A stretch of DNA of 64,000 bases, from NCBI RefSeq assembly GCF_002836355.1, contig NZ_PJCA01000031.1:1302001-1366000 (forward strand), written 5' to 3'. This DNA comes from Moritella sp. Urea-trap-13. Its GTDB lineage: Bacteria; Pseudomonadota; Gammaproteobacteria; Enterobacterales; Moritellaceae. A program made the translations under genes and the position numbers. Under the pieces are notes generated by a model. That model made no database searches. It saw nothing but the letters and a program-made list of their open reading frames with translations, and was not told where the DNA came from. This document shows positions 35,896 to 45,082 of this stretch, piece after piece. Position 1 is the stretch's first letter. Each line of letters opens with the position of its first letter.

Positions 35896-37278
35896 CTAAC
35901 TATTAATCTGACGTACCTGCTGCAAGTATTTAAGCCAGCCTTTGGCACTCGCTGATGGCACTATGTGCTGCGCAAGCTTGGCGTGGGTGATCGCGCGGTC
36001 ATATTGCTGCAGTTTATAGTAAGCACGTACTTTGGCTAATTCGATAGCTGCCTGCTCTTTCTTACTCTTATCCTGCTGGATTTCAGCATGATTTAGTTCT
36101 AATAACGCAGCATCATAATGCCCCTGTTGCAATAGTAATTGTGCTAACGGCCAACGGTATTGCCCTACCCCGTCTACAGACAAGCTAACCACATCACGCC
36201 AGGTATTAATGGCGTATTGCCATTCTTTTGCCATCTGCCAATACTGCGCTTGTTCAACCAACAAGGCTTGACGTTTATCATTATCAGCTGTTTCTGCTGC
36301 CAAAGATGCTAATTCGAGTGCCGCTTGTTCCGGTATACCTTGTTGTACATACAGCTGCGCTAACGTACGACGCTCTGCTGTACTTAGTTTAAGCCCCTGA
36401 CGTTGAGCTAAAATCAAGGTCGTTAATGCCGCTTGTGGCTGCGAGGTTCGTAGCTGTAAACCAGCAAGCTGTTGCCACCATAATAACTTATCCGGTTCTA
36501 CAGCAATAATACGCTCTAATGTCGCAATAGCTGCTGGCCAGCGTTGCAGCTGTGATTGCGCCGTCAGTTGTAAATTTAATGCCTGTACTTGATCACCTTG
36601 ATTATTTAAACCTTCATAGGCGTTAACGGCACTCAGCACTTTATCCCATTGACGTAATTGGTAATGAGTTTGGGCGATGCGCAACCACAGCTCTGTAAAT
36701 TCTTGGCGCTTGATATTCGATGTTTTTTGTTTACCTTTCGTTACCGTTACATCGATTTCTTTATCACTGTCTAAAGCCGTATTTACCAGTACACCATCGA
36801 CTAATGCATAGTCATTAACGAGCACATAGTAATGTGCTAACGCCTGCTTATACTGCTGCTGGCTAAGTAAAATATCGGCGACCATACGCTGCGTTACCCA
36901 AGCTTGCTGTTTAGGTAATAACTGACTATCAACCGCTAAGGATAAATACTTCACCGCTTGCTGAGTATTCTCTTGTTGCCAATGAAAAATACCTAATACA
37001 CGTTGTACAAAGGCTTTATCATAGTCTTGCCTTGGGGTTAAATCCGTTAATAGCTCAATAGCATCACTGTAACGTTCTTGCTGCTGCAGAGCCTGCGCTG
37101 CTTGGATCTTACCGGCAATAAATTGCGTTAACTGCGGAGGACTCGCATAAGCAGATGCGGTGAAAAAACATGTCAGCGCTAATAACCAATTAAGCTGTAG
37201 TTTATTTAAACTGGTTTTACCTCTGTATAATTTGGCTTTAGAACCAGCTAAAAATACAGTTAAAGATAATAAATTCAT
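35896..37278 (-). CDS. TPR-repeat protein of the TonB2 system
   Basis: The 460-residue protein has a signal peptide-like segment (LNWLLALTCFFTASAYA, around 28-45) and then many tetratricopeptide repeats rich in Gln, Ala and Leu (e.g. AVKYLSLAVDS, RWPAAIATLERIIAVEPDKLLWW, HYDAALLELNHAEI). TPR proteins with this position at the end of TonB2 operons occur in Vibrio and relatives, and may scaffold the Ton complex in the periplasm. Its start overlaps the tonB stop by four bases (ATGA). The first ATG may be upstream of the real one. Confidence 0.82.
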   Translation of the reverse strand: MNLLSLTVFLAGSKAKLYRGKTSLNKLQLNWLLALTCFFTASAYASPPQLTQFIAGKIQAAQALQQQERYSDAIELLTDLTPRQDYDKAFVQRVLGIFHWQQENTQQAVKYLSLAVDSQLLPKQQAWVTQRMVADILLSQQQYKQALAHYYVLVNDYALVDGVLVNTALDSDKEIDVTVTKGKQKTSNIKRQEFTELWLRIAQTHYQLRQWDKVLSAVNAYEGLNNQGDQVQALNLQLTAQSQLQRWPAAIATLERIIAVEPDKLLWWQQLAGLQLRTSQPQAALTTLILAQRQGLKLSTAERRTLAQLYVQQGIPEQAALELASLAAETADNDKRQALLVEQAQYWQMAKEWQYAINTWRDVVSLSVDGVGQYRWPLAQLLLQQGHYDAALLELNHAEIQQDKSKKEQAAIELAKVRAYYKLQQYDRAITHAKLAQHIVPSASAKGWLKYLQQVRQINS

Positions 37279-37889
37279 CGCTCTAATTTAAACTCCAAGG
37301 TCAGTGTTTGGTTAACTTGCATTATCGCCTTGCCCTCTGCCAATTTGGGCTGATACTTCCATTTTCTTAATGCTTTCACTGCTGCTCGTTCAAATAAACG
37401 TCTTGGTTTAGCATCCAGCACCTTGATATCAACTGGGCGGCCTAAGGTATCAATCGTGAATGACATCTTCACCCAACCTTGGGCGCCTTGTTTCATGGCG
37501 CGAGATGGATAACGCGGCTCCACACGATACAAGGGCATAGCTTGCTGATTAGCAGTAAATTCACCAATTGCAGGCAACCCGACTTCAACGCCAATACCGG
37601 CCATATCGATACCAAGTACTGGCATATCAGGCAAGGCTAAGGTTGTTGATTCGGCATTGGCAACAGGTACACTATCTGTCGGTGGTGGCGCATTTTTAGG
37701 TTGTTCAGGCAGTGCCCGTTGACGACGATTCACATCACGTTCTTGCTCAACCATGACAATATCAAATGCCTGTGCGTTTGATTCTTCAGGTTTACCTGAA
37801 TGGCCGTTATCAACCATCCAAGCCATCATAGTGAATAGACCCAACGTCATGCCTAACGCCAAGGGTATCGCCAGTAAAAAACGTAACAT
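37275..37889 (-). CDS. TonB-family energy transducer (TonB2-type)
   Basis: TonB carries energy from the inner-membrane proton-driven ExbBD motor to outer-membrane receptors. The 204-residue protein has one N-terminal anchor (about 4-27), a short proline region (PEQPKNAPPPTDSVP), and the C-terminal TonB domain: RVEPRYPSRAMKQGAQGWVK, FTIDTLGRPVDIKVLDAKP, FERAAVKALRKWKYQPK. It is shorter than E. coli TonB (239) and lacks the long Pro-Lys linker, as is usual for Vibrio TonB2. It overlaps exbD by one base and the TPR gene by four. Confidence 0.92.
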   Translation of the reverse strand: MLRFLLAIPLALGMTLGLFTMMAWMVDNGHSGKPEESNAQAFDIVMVEQERDVNRRQRALPEQPKNAPPPTDSVPVANAESTTLALPDMPVLGIDMAGIGVEVGLPAIGEFTANQQAMPLYRVEPRYPSRAMKQGAQGWVKMSFTIDTLGRPVDIKVLDAKPRRLFERAAVKALRKWKYQPKLAEGKAIMQVNQTLTLEFKLER

Positions 37890-38293
37890 TAAGACTTCTC
37901 CGCCGCCAATGCGATACCATTAACGCCGGCACCATTGGCGGCATCCATCACTTTAACGACCGTACCATTAAAGGCGTGTTCATCCGCTTGGATCACCAAA
38001 GACGCATCTGGTTGAGAAAGTAATAAGTTCTCTAAGGTGGCTTGAACACGCTCGACATCCACCATGCGTTTATCAATATAAATATCATTGTTTGCTGTTA
38101 TCGCGATAAAGATACCTGCGCCAGCTTGGCTAACGACATTGCTTGCTTGAGGGCGGTTAACTTCAACACCGGATTCACGCACAAATGAACTGGTGACAAT
38201 AAAAAAGATCAGCATGATAAACACGATATCTAACATCGAAGTCATATCAATTTGCGCATCTTCACGAGCGGCTGAACGGCGATTAAATCTCAT
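37889..38293 (-). CDS. exbD: Biopolymer transport protein ExbD
   Basis: ExbD is a rotor/stator component of the TonB motor. The 134-residue protein has one span near the N-terminus (MTSMLDIVFIMLIFFIVTSSF, about 17-37) with the essential proton-carrying Asp22, matching Asp25 in E. coli ExbD, and a periplasmic domain. The start of tonB overlaps its stop by one base; exbB lies 21 bp upstream, and the spacer is partly composed of a 13-bp repeat. Confidence 0.92.
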   Translation of the reverse strand: MRFNRRSAAREDAQIDMTSMLDIVFIMLIFFIVTSSFVRESGVEVNRPQASNVVSQAGAGIFIAITANNDIYIDKRMVDVERVQATLENLLLSQPDASLVIQADEHAFNGTVVKVMDAANGAGVNGIALAAEKS

Positions 38294-38301
38294 GATCTTT
38301 C

Positions 38302-38340
38302 CTTATAAATAGTCTTAATAGATGGTCTTAATAGATGGTC
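38302..38340. repeat. 13-bp tandem repeat at the exbB 3' end
   Basis: TTAATAGATGGTC occurs at 38315-38327 and 38328-38340 with no gap; a degenerate copy lies at 38304-38314. The exbB stop codon (38315-38317) lies in the first copy. Confidence 0.75.
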
Positions 38341-38863
38341 TTAATAATTTTTCTAATTTGTTATAACGACTATCACAAGCCTTGCTTAAACGCGCATGAG
38401 CAAACATCCCCGCCAACGCAGCAACCATGCCCGCCATTGTCGGTAACGTCGCCAGTGAAATACCCGATGCCATTAATTTAGGTTCACTACTACCCAATGT
38501 CGCCATGACGTCAAACACACTGATCATGCCCGTAACTGTGCCTAACAGCCCTAACATAGGGCAGATAGCCACCAGCACTTTTAGAAAATTAAGATTTTGC
38601 TGCAGAGCTTGTTGCGCCTGTAACAGCCAACCACCACGAATAGCGTGAGCATGCCAAGAATCTTGCTCTTCACGTGCATTCCAACGCGCTAACAATTGAC
38701 GTTGTTGCGCAGGGAAATAACCATACAGATACAACAACCGCTCCATGACACAAAACCAACACAGCATGACGACAGCGGCAAGCCAATATAGGATATGCCC
38801 TCCCTGCTGCATAAAATGATTGACGCTTTCGAGCCAATCAATTGCACTAATATCAAAATGCAT
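38315..38863 (-). CDS. exbB: Biopolymer transport protein ExbB
   Basis: The 182-residue MotA/TolQ/ExbB family protein has about three spans (around 22-42, 95-118 and 130-155). The conserved core reads LNFLKVLVAICPMLGLLGTVTGMISVFDVM and GISLATLPTMAGMVAALAGM. With ExbD it forms the proton-driven motor. It follows the larger TtpC-like ExbB homologue by 3 bp. Its last codons lie within a 13-bp tandem repeat, so the C-terminus is shaped by that duplication. Confidence 0.9.
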   Translation of the reverse strand: MHFDISAIDWLESVNHFMQQGGHILYWLAAVVMLCWFCVMERLLYLYGYFPAQQRQLLARWNAREEQDSWHAHAIRGGWLLQAQQALQQNLNFLKVLVAICPMLGLLGTVTGMISVFDVMATLGSSEPKLMASGISLATLPTMAGMVAALAGMFAHARLSKACDSRYNKLEKLLRPSIKTIY

Positions 38864-38866
38864 CCG

Positions 38867-40402
38867 TTAGCCCGCTTGTTGAGTAAGAGGAACCGCCTGC
38901 TCAGCGTTAATAGCCTCTGCGCTGGTTGCAACAGCACTAGTTTCAAAAGCCTCAAAAGCACTAATAGCTAGCTTTTCAGCCTCTGCTGCAACTAAGCTAA
39001 TGCCCTGCTTCTCCAGCGTATCGCGAATATTATCCGCTTGTGTGCTTAAGATATTGTGAGCCAGTAATAATGGCATCGCAGCCACTAAACCGAGTACCGT
39101 AGTGATCAGCGCCATTGAAATACCGCCAGCCATTACTTTCGGATCGCCATTACCAAACTGAGTGATCACTTGGAATGTTTCAATCATACCGGTTACCGTA
39201 CCTAACAAACCGAGCATCGGCGCCAATGCAGCCAGCAACTTCAGCATTGATAGACCTTTTTCTAAACCTTGTTGCTCATCAACAACTACTTCCATTAAAC
39301 GCAGTTCTAACGCTTCGGTACTATTATGCAGTGCTGACTTAACATTACTGTCTACATAGACTTGCAGAATACGACCCAAGGGGTTGTTGCCAATCTGGCT
39401 TGGGTTAGCTAACTGTTGCTGGATGTTGCGACGCGCAAGCATCAACTTAATGCCTTGTACCAGCGCAATCAACAAACCAACCACAAGCAATGCAATGATC
39501 ACGTAACCGACTGTGCCACCATTTTCCAAACGATCTTTTAGGGTTGGGGTATTTGCCAATTGTGCCAGCATCAAACCACGAGACGGATCCAATACCACAA
39601 AGCTATCAGTTGAGTTAATAGCTGAATTAGCAGCAGCTAGATCTGCAGCAACAGGGCCTTGTTCTGGCTGTTTTAGATAAGCGGTTGCGGTTTGCTTTTC
39701 GCTATTCCAAGCGAGATAGCCCTGATCACCGACGAGGCCAAAACTACCAAGACGCACGGCTTGTTTATCTGTTAATTGCCCTGCGCCATCAATCACAGCA
39801 AGGTTTACTGATTTGATTTCAGCACTGGCTTTAATTTGTTCTGATAGCGCTGACCATAAACCGGTTAATTGCAGCATTGACGGTAATTTTTTCGCCGCAA
39901 CAATATCTGTCACGATGGGAGAGAAGGTCGCACGATCAACAGCGGTTACCGCGGTATTAATCTCGCTGCTAAGTTGCTTTGCCGATTGGCGTACCACACC
40001 AAACAACTCACCCAAACTACCAGTTTCTAAGCGTAATCGTGTTTCTTGCTTGGCTAATGTTTCTTCGTTACGGGTAAATACCTGACTTAATAACTCGGTT
40101 TCAGTTTGCAATTGGCGCTGCTGAGTTAATAATGCTTGGCGTTGTTGCTTTATTTCATGTTCTGTTAATTTGAAATTAGCTTCACGTTGTTTCAATGCTT
40201 TGGTTAGCTGTTTATTGTCTTGCTCAGTATCGCTAAGTAATTTTTCACTCACGACACGCGCTGCATTATTAGCATTGGCCACATTATCCGCAGCAAAAGT
40301 ATGCGCACTGACTGTTAACGCACTAATAACCAATGCCTGGGTTAAAAATGATTGTGCTTTGTTCATTAGCACTGGAGCGTTCATTACATTAAATGGTTTC
40401 AT
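38867..40402 (-). CDS. TtpC-like ExbB-family protein with long periplasmic N-terminus
   Basis: In Vibrio TonB2 systems TtpC is a third, ExbB-like component needed for siderophore transport. The 511-residue protein fits: a signal peptide (ending near AHTFAA, about residue 38), a long periplasmic region with coiled coil (about 45-125, rich in Lys, Gln and Leu), then a span (about 295-318) and a C-terminal MotA/TolQ/ExbB domain (about 360-470, LKLLAALAPMLGLLGTVTGMIETFQ). The start overlaps the DUF3450 stop by four bases (ATGA). Confidence 0.88.
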   Translation of the reverse strand: MKPFNVMNAPVLMNKAQSFLTQALVISALTVSAHTFAADNVANANNAARVVSEKLLSDTEQDNKQLTKALKQREANFKLTEHEIKQQRQALLTQQRQLQTETELLSQVFTRNEETLAKQETRLRLETGSLGELFGVVRQSAKQLSSEINTAVTAVDRATFSPIVTDIVAAKKLPSMLQLTGLWSALSEQIKASAEIKSVNLAVIDGAGQLTDKQAVRLGSFGLVGDQGYLAWNSEKQTATAYLKQPEQGPVAADLAAANSAINSTDSFVVLDPSRGLMLAQLANTPTLKDRLENGGTVGYVIIALLVVGLLIALVQGIKLMLARRNIQQQLANPSQIGNNPLGRILQVYVDSNVKSALHNSTEALELRLMEVVVDEQQGLEKGLSMLKLLAALAPMLGLLGTVTGMIETFQVITQFGNGDPKVMAGGISMALITTVLGLVAAMPLLLAHNILSTQADNIRDTLEKQGISLVAAEAEKLAISAFEAFETSAVATSAEAINAEQAVPLTQQAG

Positions 40403-41205
40403 TGGGCAGTACCTACACGTTGAGCGGTCGTCACAGGAAGATAAATTAAGCTTGGCGCAATTTGTTTATTGGCCATTTTGAAGGCTTTATCGATATCATC
40501 AGTATGTTCCGAGATCGTTACCCATTCTTGACGTTCATCGTGCCACTGCCAATAATGTTGGCTATCTAAGCTACGGGCAACAAAGGCGATACGACCTAGG
40601 TGGAGCAAATCCACCGTGATAGATTGACCAATTGACGCCAGTGCTATTTCGCCTTGATAAACACCTAACTTAGTGCCGTAATCTATTTCAATTTGATACG
40701 CTTCTAAGATACGGCGGTATTTCTCGGCATCGCTGACATCTGCTTGACCCATCATCGCGTTTAATTTATCTAGGCGCGCTAAACGTTGCGGTTTTTTAAT
40801 TGGCTTGCCGGTATTAATAATGTCTTCTAAACCGGTGATCATTTTATACATTAACGGCACTATGCCTTGGCGGGTACTTTTAATCCCTGCTAGCTGTTCA
40901 TCTAAACTACTCAGTTCTTGATTTTGATTGTTAACTAATTTAGCAAGATGGTTGCGATATACAGCTAAGTTGTCGACTTCTTCTTGCAAACGTTCTATTT
41001 CTGCTTGCATGCTCAAAGTACGGTCGGCACTGCTATCTATGTTTAACTGGCTAGTGGCAGCCCTGTTATTCATGTTATGCGTCTGAGCTTGAGCATGCTC
41101 AATCGCTTGTGCACTATCACTAGCTTGCGCCAGCACTGAATTGCTAAACGTGATACTGCTAAGTGCAGCAACAAACAATAGAGAGTAAGGTTTTTTTAAA
41201 AGCAT
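40399..41205 (-). CDS. DUF3450 protein of the TonB2 operon
   Basis: The 268-residue protein has a signal peptide (cut after SNSVLA, about residue 26). The mature part has a coiled coil (about 60-110, QAEIERLQEEVDNLAVYRNHLAKL) and the DUF3450 domain with LDKLNAMMGQADVSDAEKYRRILEAYQIEIDYG. DUF3450 genes regularly precede ttpC in TonB2 clusters, and the protein is probably a periplasmic partner of the motor. It is 156 bp downstream of the siderophore receptor, beyond a hairpin. Confidence 0.85.
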   Translation of the reverse strand: MLLKKPYSLLFVAALSSITFSNSVLAQASDSAQAIEHAQAQTHNMNNRAATSQLNIDSSADRTLSMQAEIERLQEEVDNLAVYRNHLAKLVNNQNQELSSLDEQLAGIKSTRQGIVPLMYKMITGLEDIINTGKPIKKPQRLARLDKLNAMMGQADVSDAEKYRRILEAYQIEIDYGTKLGVYQGEIALASIGQSITVDLLHLGRIAFVARSLDSQHYWQWHDERQEWVTISEHTDDIDKAFKMANKQIAPSLIYLPVTTAQRVGTAQ

Positions 41206-41249
41206 AATTAATCAACATTCGAGTTAAAGTTTAAAAGGATTCAAACCAC

Positions 41250-41296
41250 AAAAAGCAACAACCGACATCTATTGGATCCAAGAGTCGATTGCTGCT
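41250..41296 (-). terminator. Hairpin between receptor and TonB2 operon
   Basis: Minus-strand AGCAGCAATCGAC and GTCGGTTGTTGCT form a 13-bp stem with two G-U pairs, a loop of about 17 bases, and TTTTTG after it. It could attenuate transcription from the receptor into the TonB2 genes. Confidence 0.6.
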
Positions 41297-41361
41297 GTTT
41301 ATGAAGGCTTTAGCTATTTAGCTTGAGCGTATATTCGCTTAGCATATGGCTGCCATTATTC

Positions 41362-43434
41362 TTAGTAACGTAATTGGATTGAAGCCATGTAGTTACGGCC
41401 CTCACCAACGATAGTTTTAGTTTGGCTACCGCCAGCTAAGTAATCCGTATCAAACAAGTTTTCAATGTTGAAACGTAATACTAGGTCCATGTCTTTATCG
41501 TAATTAATGGTATGGGCAATACCGGTATCAAAACGCGTGTAAGCGTCTTTCTTGTAAGTATTTTTCTCATCACCGAAACGTTCACCAACATAGATAGCAC
41601 CTAAGTTTACGTCTGTGTTGTTCGCAAACGAGTAACGGCTCCAAACACTGGCAGAGAACTCAGGTACATCAGCAGGACGGTTACCATCAATAGCGGTATC
41701 AAATGCATCATGAATTTCAGCATCTAAATAAGTCATTGAACCGCTAAGAGAAACAGCTTCAGTGACATAACCCATCGCACTGAATTCTGCACCGCGGTGA
41801 ACTTGTTTACCCGCTTGGGTCGTTTCAGTTTGACTGGTAGTACCAATTTTTTGTGAAATGACTATATTTTCTTGAGTAATATCGAAGACAGCACCGGATA
41901 CAAACAGTTGCTTATCCATCAGTTCCCATTTCGAACCAAGCTCGTATAACTTACCTTTTACCGGATCAAGCTCTTTACCATTATTGATATCATTAATACT
42001 ATCAATTGCATCTTTCGGCTCAAAACTTTCTGAGTAAGTCGCATAAATAGAGCCGTTCTGTTGCGGATGATAAATTAGACCTAGTTTCGGTAACAAGTTG
42101 TTGTAAGTATCTTTAGCCGTTACTTCGTGATCAAAACGCAGACCAGCAAGCACTTGCCATTGGTCATTAACCGTAACCATATCTTGTACATAGAGACCGT
42201 AAGAATCACGCTCTGTAGGATCTTTAACCGAACCATTGCTGTAATGTAAACCGTCTGGTTTTTCTAAAGAATCACCAGGCTTAGCCGTTTGCCCACCAAT
42301 TTTATGCGTTTGGCCAAGATAGTAATAACCTAGCCAGTTAGCACCAATCAATGTTTGATGTTGCATACCTAATGCATCAAATTCACCGACAAAATCAATA
42401 AAGGCAGTATTAAACTCCCAATGATCAAAACGATCGTAACCACTATAAGTAATGTCGCCATTTTTATCTGGAATTGGATTAGTAAAACTTTCAATATCAC
42501 GACGTTTAAAGTCTTGATTGTTATAACCTAATTTCATATTCCAGTTGTCAGATAATTGTGCCGCAATATCAAAACCAATATTTTCAACATCATTTTCAAT
42601 CGTTGACCAGTCAGCATCCCAGATAAATTCATCACCACCAACAGGCTTACCATCAACGATATAAGCACCAGAATCAACACTGCCGTTATCATTGGTTTTA
42701 TCGTAATGCACAGATACAGTTACTTTGTCATTTAAGTCGTAATCAACAAATAGACCACCAACAAAACGTTCTGTCGACGGCGTACTGCCATCGCTGTAGG
42801 TACGCCATGAATCGTAGCTCTGTTTTGAAACAACAGCACGCGCACGTAATGTTTGTGCATCATTTAATGAACCACTTACATCTGCAGTGGTACGTGAATC
42901 ATTGTTAGAGCCTAAGTCTTGACTGATGTTAACTTGGGTTTCGTAAGTTGGTTTTTTAGAAACCATGTTTACTAAGCCACCTGGTGCCGATTTACCGTAA
43001 AGTAGGCCTGCAGGACCTTTCAATACTTCAACACGCTCTAGTAATTCAATAGGTTGACGGTAGTGAGACCAATGCTGTTTGCCATCACGTAAGAAACCAC
43101 TACCACTATCTAATCCAAAACCACGTAATTTAAATGATTCACGGTTACGGCTTACACCGCCAGCAGAAATACTTGAATCATTTTTCAGTACGTCACCTAG
43201 TGTGCTTGCTCTTTGCTCATCAATTAGCTGCTCATCAATCACCATTACTTGTCCCGGTGTTTCCAGCTGTGTTGCTTCAACACGCATTGCAGTGCTATTG
43301 GTATCAACTTTATAACCATAGTCTCGGCCTACGACTTCCATGTGTTCATCAGTCTCTACCGTTTCAGTAGAATAAGCACTTGGCGCTGCTAACACAGTCG
43401 CAATCACGACAGCTAATCGAGTTTTACAAAACAT
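41362..43434 (-). CDS. TonB-dependent siderophore receptor
   Basis: The 690-residue protein is a 22-strand TonB-dependent outer-membrane receptor. It has a signal peptide (cut near AYS-TE, about residue 22), a TonB-box-like EHMEVVG (about 30-36), a plug domain with SFKLRGFGLDSGSGFLRDG and VEVLKGPAGLLYGKSAPGGLVNMVSKKP, and a C-terminal strand ending IQLRY. The plug fits hydroxamate-type siderophore receptors, but the ligand cannot be named. A Fur-like box lies upstream, and the TonB2 genes follow on the same strand. Confidence 0.93.
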   Translation of the reverse strand: MFCKTRLAVVIATVLAAPSAYSTETVETDEHMEVVGRDYGYKVDTNSTAMRVEATQLETPGQVMVIDEQLIDEQRASTLGDVLKNDSSISAGGVSRNRESFKLRGFGLDSGSGFLRDGKQHWSHYRQPIELLERVEVLKGPAGLLYGKSAPGGLVNMVSKKPTYETQVNISQDLGSNNDSRTTADVSGSLNDAQTLRARAVVSKQSYDSWRTYSDGSTPSTERFVGGLFVDYDLNDKVTVSVHYDKTNDNGSVDSGAYIVDGKPVGGDEFIWDADWSTIENDVENIGFDIAAQLSDNWNMKLGYNNQDFKRRDIESFTNPIPDKNGDITYSGYDRFDHWEFNTAFIDFVGEFDALGMQHQTLIGANWLGYYYLGQTHKIGGQTAKPGDSLEKPDGLHYSNGSVKDPTERDSYGLYVQDMVTVNDQWQVLAGLRFDHEVTAKDTYNNLLPKLGLIYHPQQNGSIYATYSESFEPKDAIDSINDINNGKELDPVKGKLYELGSKWELMDKQLFVSGAVFDITQENIVISQKIGTTSQTETTQAGKQVHRGAEFSAMGYVTEAVSLSGSMTYLDAEIHDAFDTAIDGNRPADVPEFSASVWSRYSFANNTDVNLGAIYVGERFGDEKNTYKKDAYTRFDTGIAHTINYDKDMDLVLRFNIENLFDTDYLAGGSQTKTIVGEGRNYMASIQLRY

Positions 43435-43511
43435 ATTCCGTTATCTCCGATTCATTTTCATTAATTTAAATTTCACGCCTACTACAGTAGGTCGACTTGA
43501 TGAACATAATT

Positions 43512-43530
43512 CTAATTGATAATCATTACC
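43512..43530. promoter_or_regulatory. Fur-like box upstream of the siderophore receptor
   Basis: CTAATTGATAATCATTACC matches the 19-bp Fur consensus GATAATGATAATCATTATC in 14 positions, with an uninterrupted 11-base core (GATAATCATTA). It is about 80 bp upstream of the receptor ATG, fitting iron-repressed transcription. Confidence 0.75.
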
Positions 43531-43620
43531 ATTTGCATTAAATTTACATTCTTTGCAATTGAAATGAGGGAAAAGATTAATGAAGCAGAAATAGTGGGGG
43601 TTTATTGACCTTTATCGAAT

Positions 43621-43657
43621 AATAAAACAGCTTATTTCACAGTGAAATAAGCTGTTT
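43621..43657 (-). terminator. Terminator after the sensor kinase gene
   Basis: A 16-bp perfect stem (AAACAGCTTATTTCAC and its complement) with a one-base centre, read on the minus strand into TTTTATTATT. It isolates the two-component genes from the receptor gene. Confidence 0.8.
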
Positions 43658-43684
43658 CCATAAAAGCCTAGTGATAAGTAACCA

Positions 43685-45082
43685 TTATTGGATAGGGAAG
43701 CGTAATTTTACCGTGACGCCATTATTTACATTAAGTTCCGCTATCGCTTCGCCGCGCATGATCAGCATTGCTTCCTTTACAATTGCTAGTCCAAGTCCAT
43801 AACCGCCAGACTGTTTGTTTCTCGCCTGCTCAATGCGTACAAATGGATCAAATACGCGCTCTAGTTGCTGTGGAGGTATGCCAATACCATCATCGCTAAC
43901 AATGACTTCAACATAATGATCTTGTTGACGTACCATGACGACAATGACGGCATTATCACCCGCATACTTAATAGCATTTTCGAGCACATTTTTGATAGCC
44001 CTTAAACATAAGCGGCTATCAGCAAGTACCATGGGGGTGGCATTATCTAATTCAACGGTTAGCAACTGCTGGGGTTTTAAATCCATTTCATTTTGCATGA
44101 CTTGGATCTGGCACAAGGACTCGACCTGGATTGGCACCAGTTTCACAGATACATTCTCATGCCCCAAACGACCAAACTCTAATATCTCACTCACCAAGTT
44201 ATTCATTTCAGTCGATTCATTATCTAATCTATCTAACAACCCACTCACTTCTTGTGGACAGCGTTTACGCAACAAGTGCAAGATCAAACTATGCCGTGCT
44301 AATGGCGTTCTTAATTCATGGGATACATCTGTGATTAATTTCTTCTGCTTACCAATCAGCAAGGTTATGTGTTCCGCCATATCATCCAGGTCTTGTGCTA
44401 GCTGATTAAACTCAGTCACACTATTGCCGACTTGATGCGATGCCCGAATACTAAAGTCCCCCTCAGCTAGACCGCGACTGGCCGCCTGTAAACGATGCAA
44501 CGGCTGCTGTAAATGCCGCGCCAGTAACAGTGAAAATATAGCGAGCAGAATACTAGTGATCACAAATTGGATCGCGGCAAAGTAATAAGGGAAGTAATGG
44601 GCGGGATGTTGCTTATCAGAAAACTGCACTACAAGTTGATAACCAGGTCGTAACGGCAAACCAATAACAGGCTTACTCACATGCTTTTCTAAAATGGTAT
44701 CGAGTTGACGAATAAAACGCAGTTTAAATTTAAAATGCGGATGCATAACACGGGTACTGACTTCTTCGAAATCATCATTAAGCACAAACAAATAACTCGA
44801 CTGTGCCGCCTCCCATGCTGCCAATTTGTGACTGTCTATATTGCCTTCGTTGTCTTTACTATCCAGCAATACATTAGCCTGCTCGGCAAGATCTAACATT
44901 TCAGTTTTAACCGTCGCGGGTAAATGTAGCAATACCCGTACTAACGCCATTTCAGCAATACTTTGTAAGCTCAGGATCAGTACCAACGTAATAGCGAAGT
45001 AGCTGAATAAACGAAACGCCAGTCCTTGGCGATCACCTAAAAAAAATAACTGTCTCGCAGTATTCACAATACCTTTACTCAT
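43685..45082 (-). CDS. Sensor histidine kinase (CpxA-like)
   Basis: The 465-residue inner-membrane kinase has two spans (about 24-46 and 166-188) around a periplasmic sensor loop of about 120 residues, a HAMP segment (190-242), the H-box DVSHELRTPLARHS with phosphoaccepting His255, an N-box (AIKNVLENAIKYA, about 363-375), and nucleotide-binding DDGIGIPP and GGYGLGLAI. The kinase core resembles CpxA. It overlaps the regulator gene by four bases (ATGA). The signal is unknown. The nearby receptor may or may not be a target. Confidence 0.9.
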   Translation of the reverse strand: MSKGIVNTARQLFFLGDRQGLAFRLFSYFAITLVLILSLQSIAEMALVRVLLHLPATVKTEMLDLAEQANVLLDSKDNEGNIDSHKLAAWEAAQSSYLFVLNDDFEEVSTRVMHPHFKFKLRFIRQLDTILEKHVSKPVIGLPLRPGYQLVVQFSDKQHPAHYFPYYFAAIQFVITSILLAIFSLLLARHLQQPLHRLQAASRGLAEGDFSIRASHQVGNSVTEFNQLAQDLDDMAEHITLLIGKQKKLITDVSHELRTPLARHSLILHLLRKRCPQEVSGLLDRLDNESTEMNNLVSEILEFGRLGHENVSVKLVPIQVESLCQIQVMQNEMDLKPQQLLTVELDNATPMVLADSRLCLRAIKNVLENAIKYAGDNAVIVVMVRQQDHYVEVIVSDDGIGIPPQQLERVFDPFVRIEQARNKQSGGYGLGLAIVKEAMLIMRGEAIAELNVNNGVTVKLRFPIQ

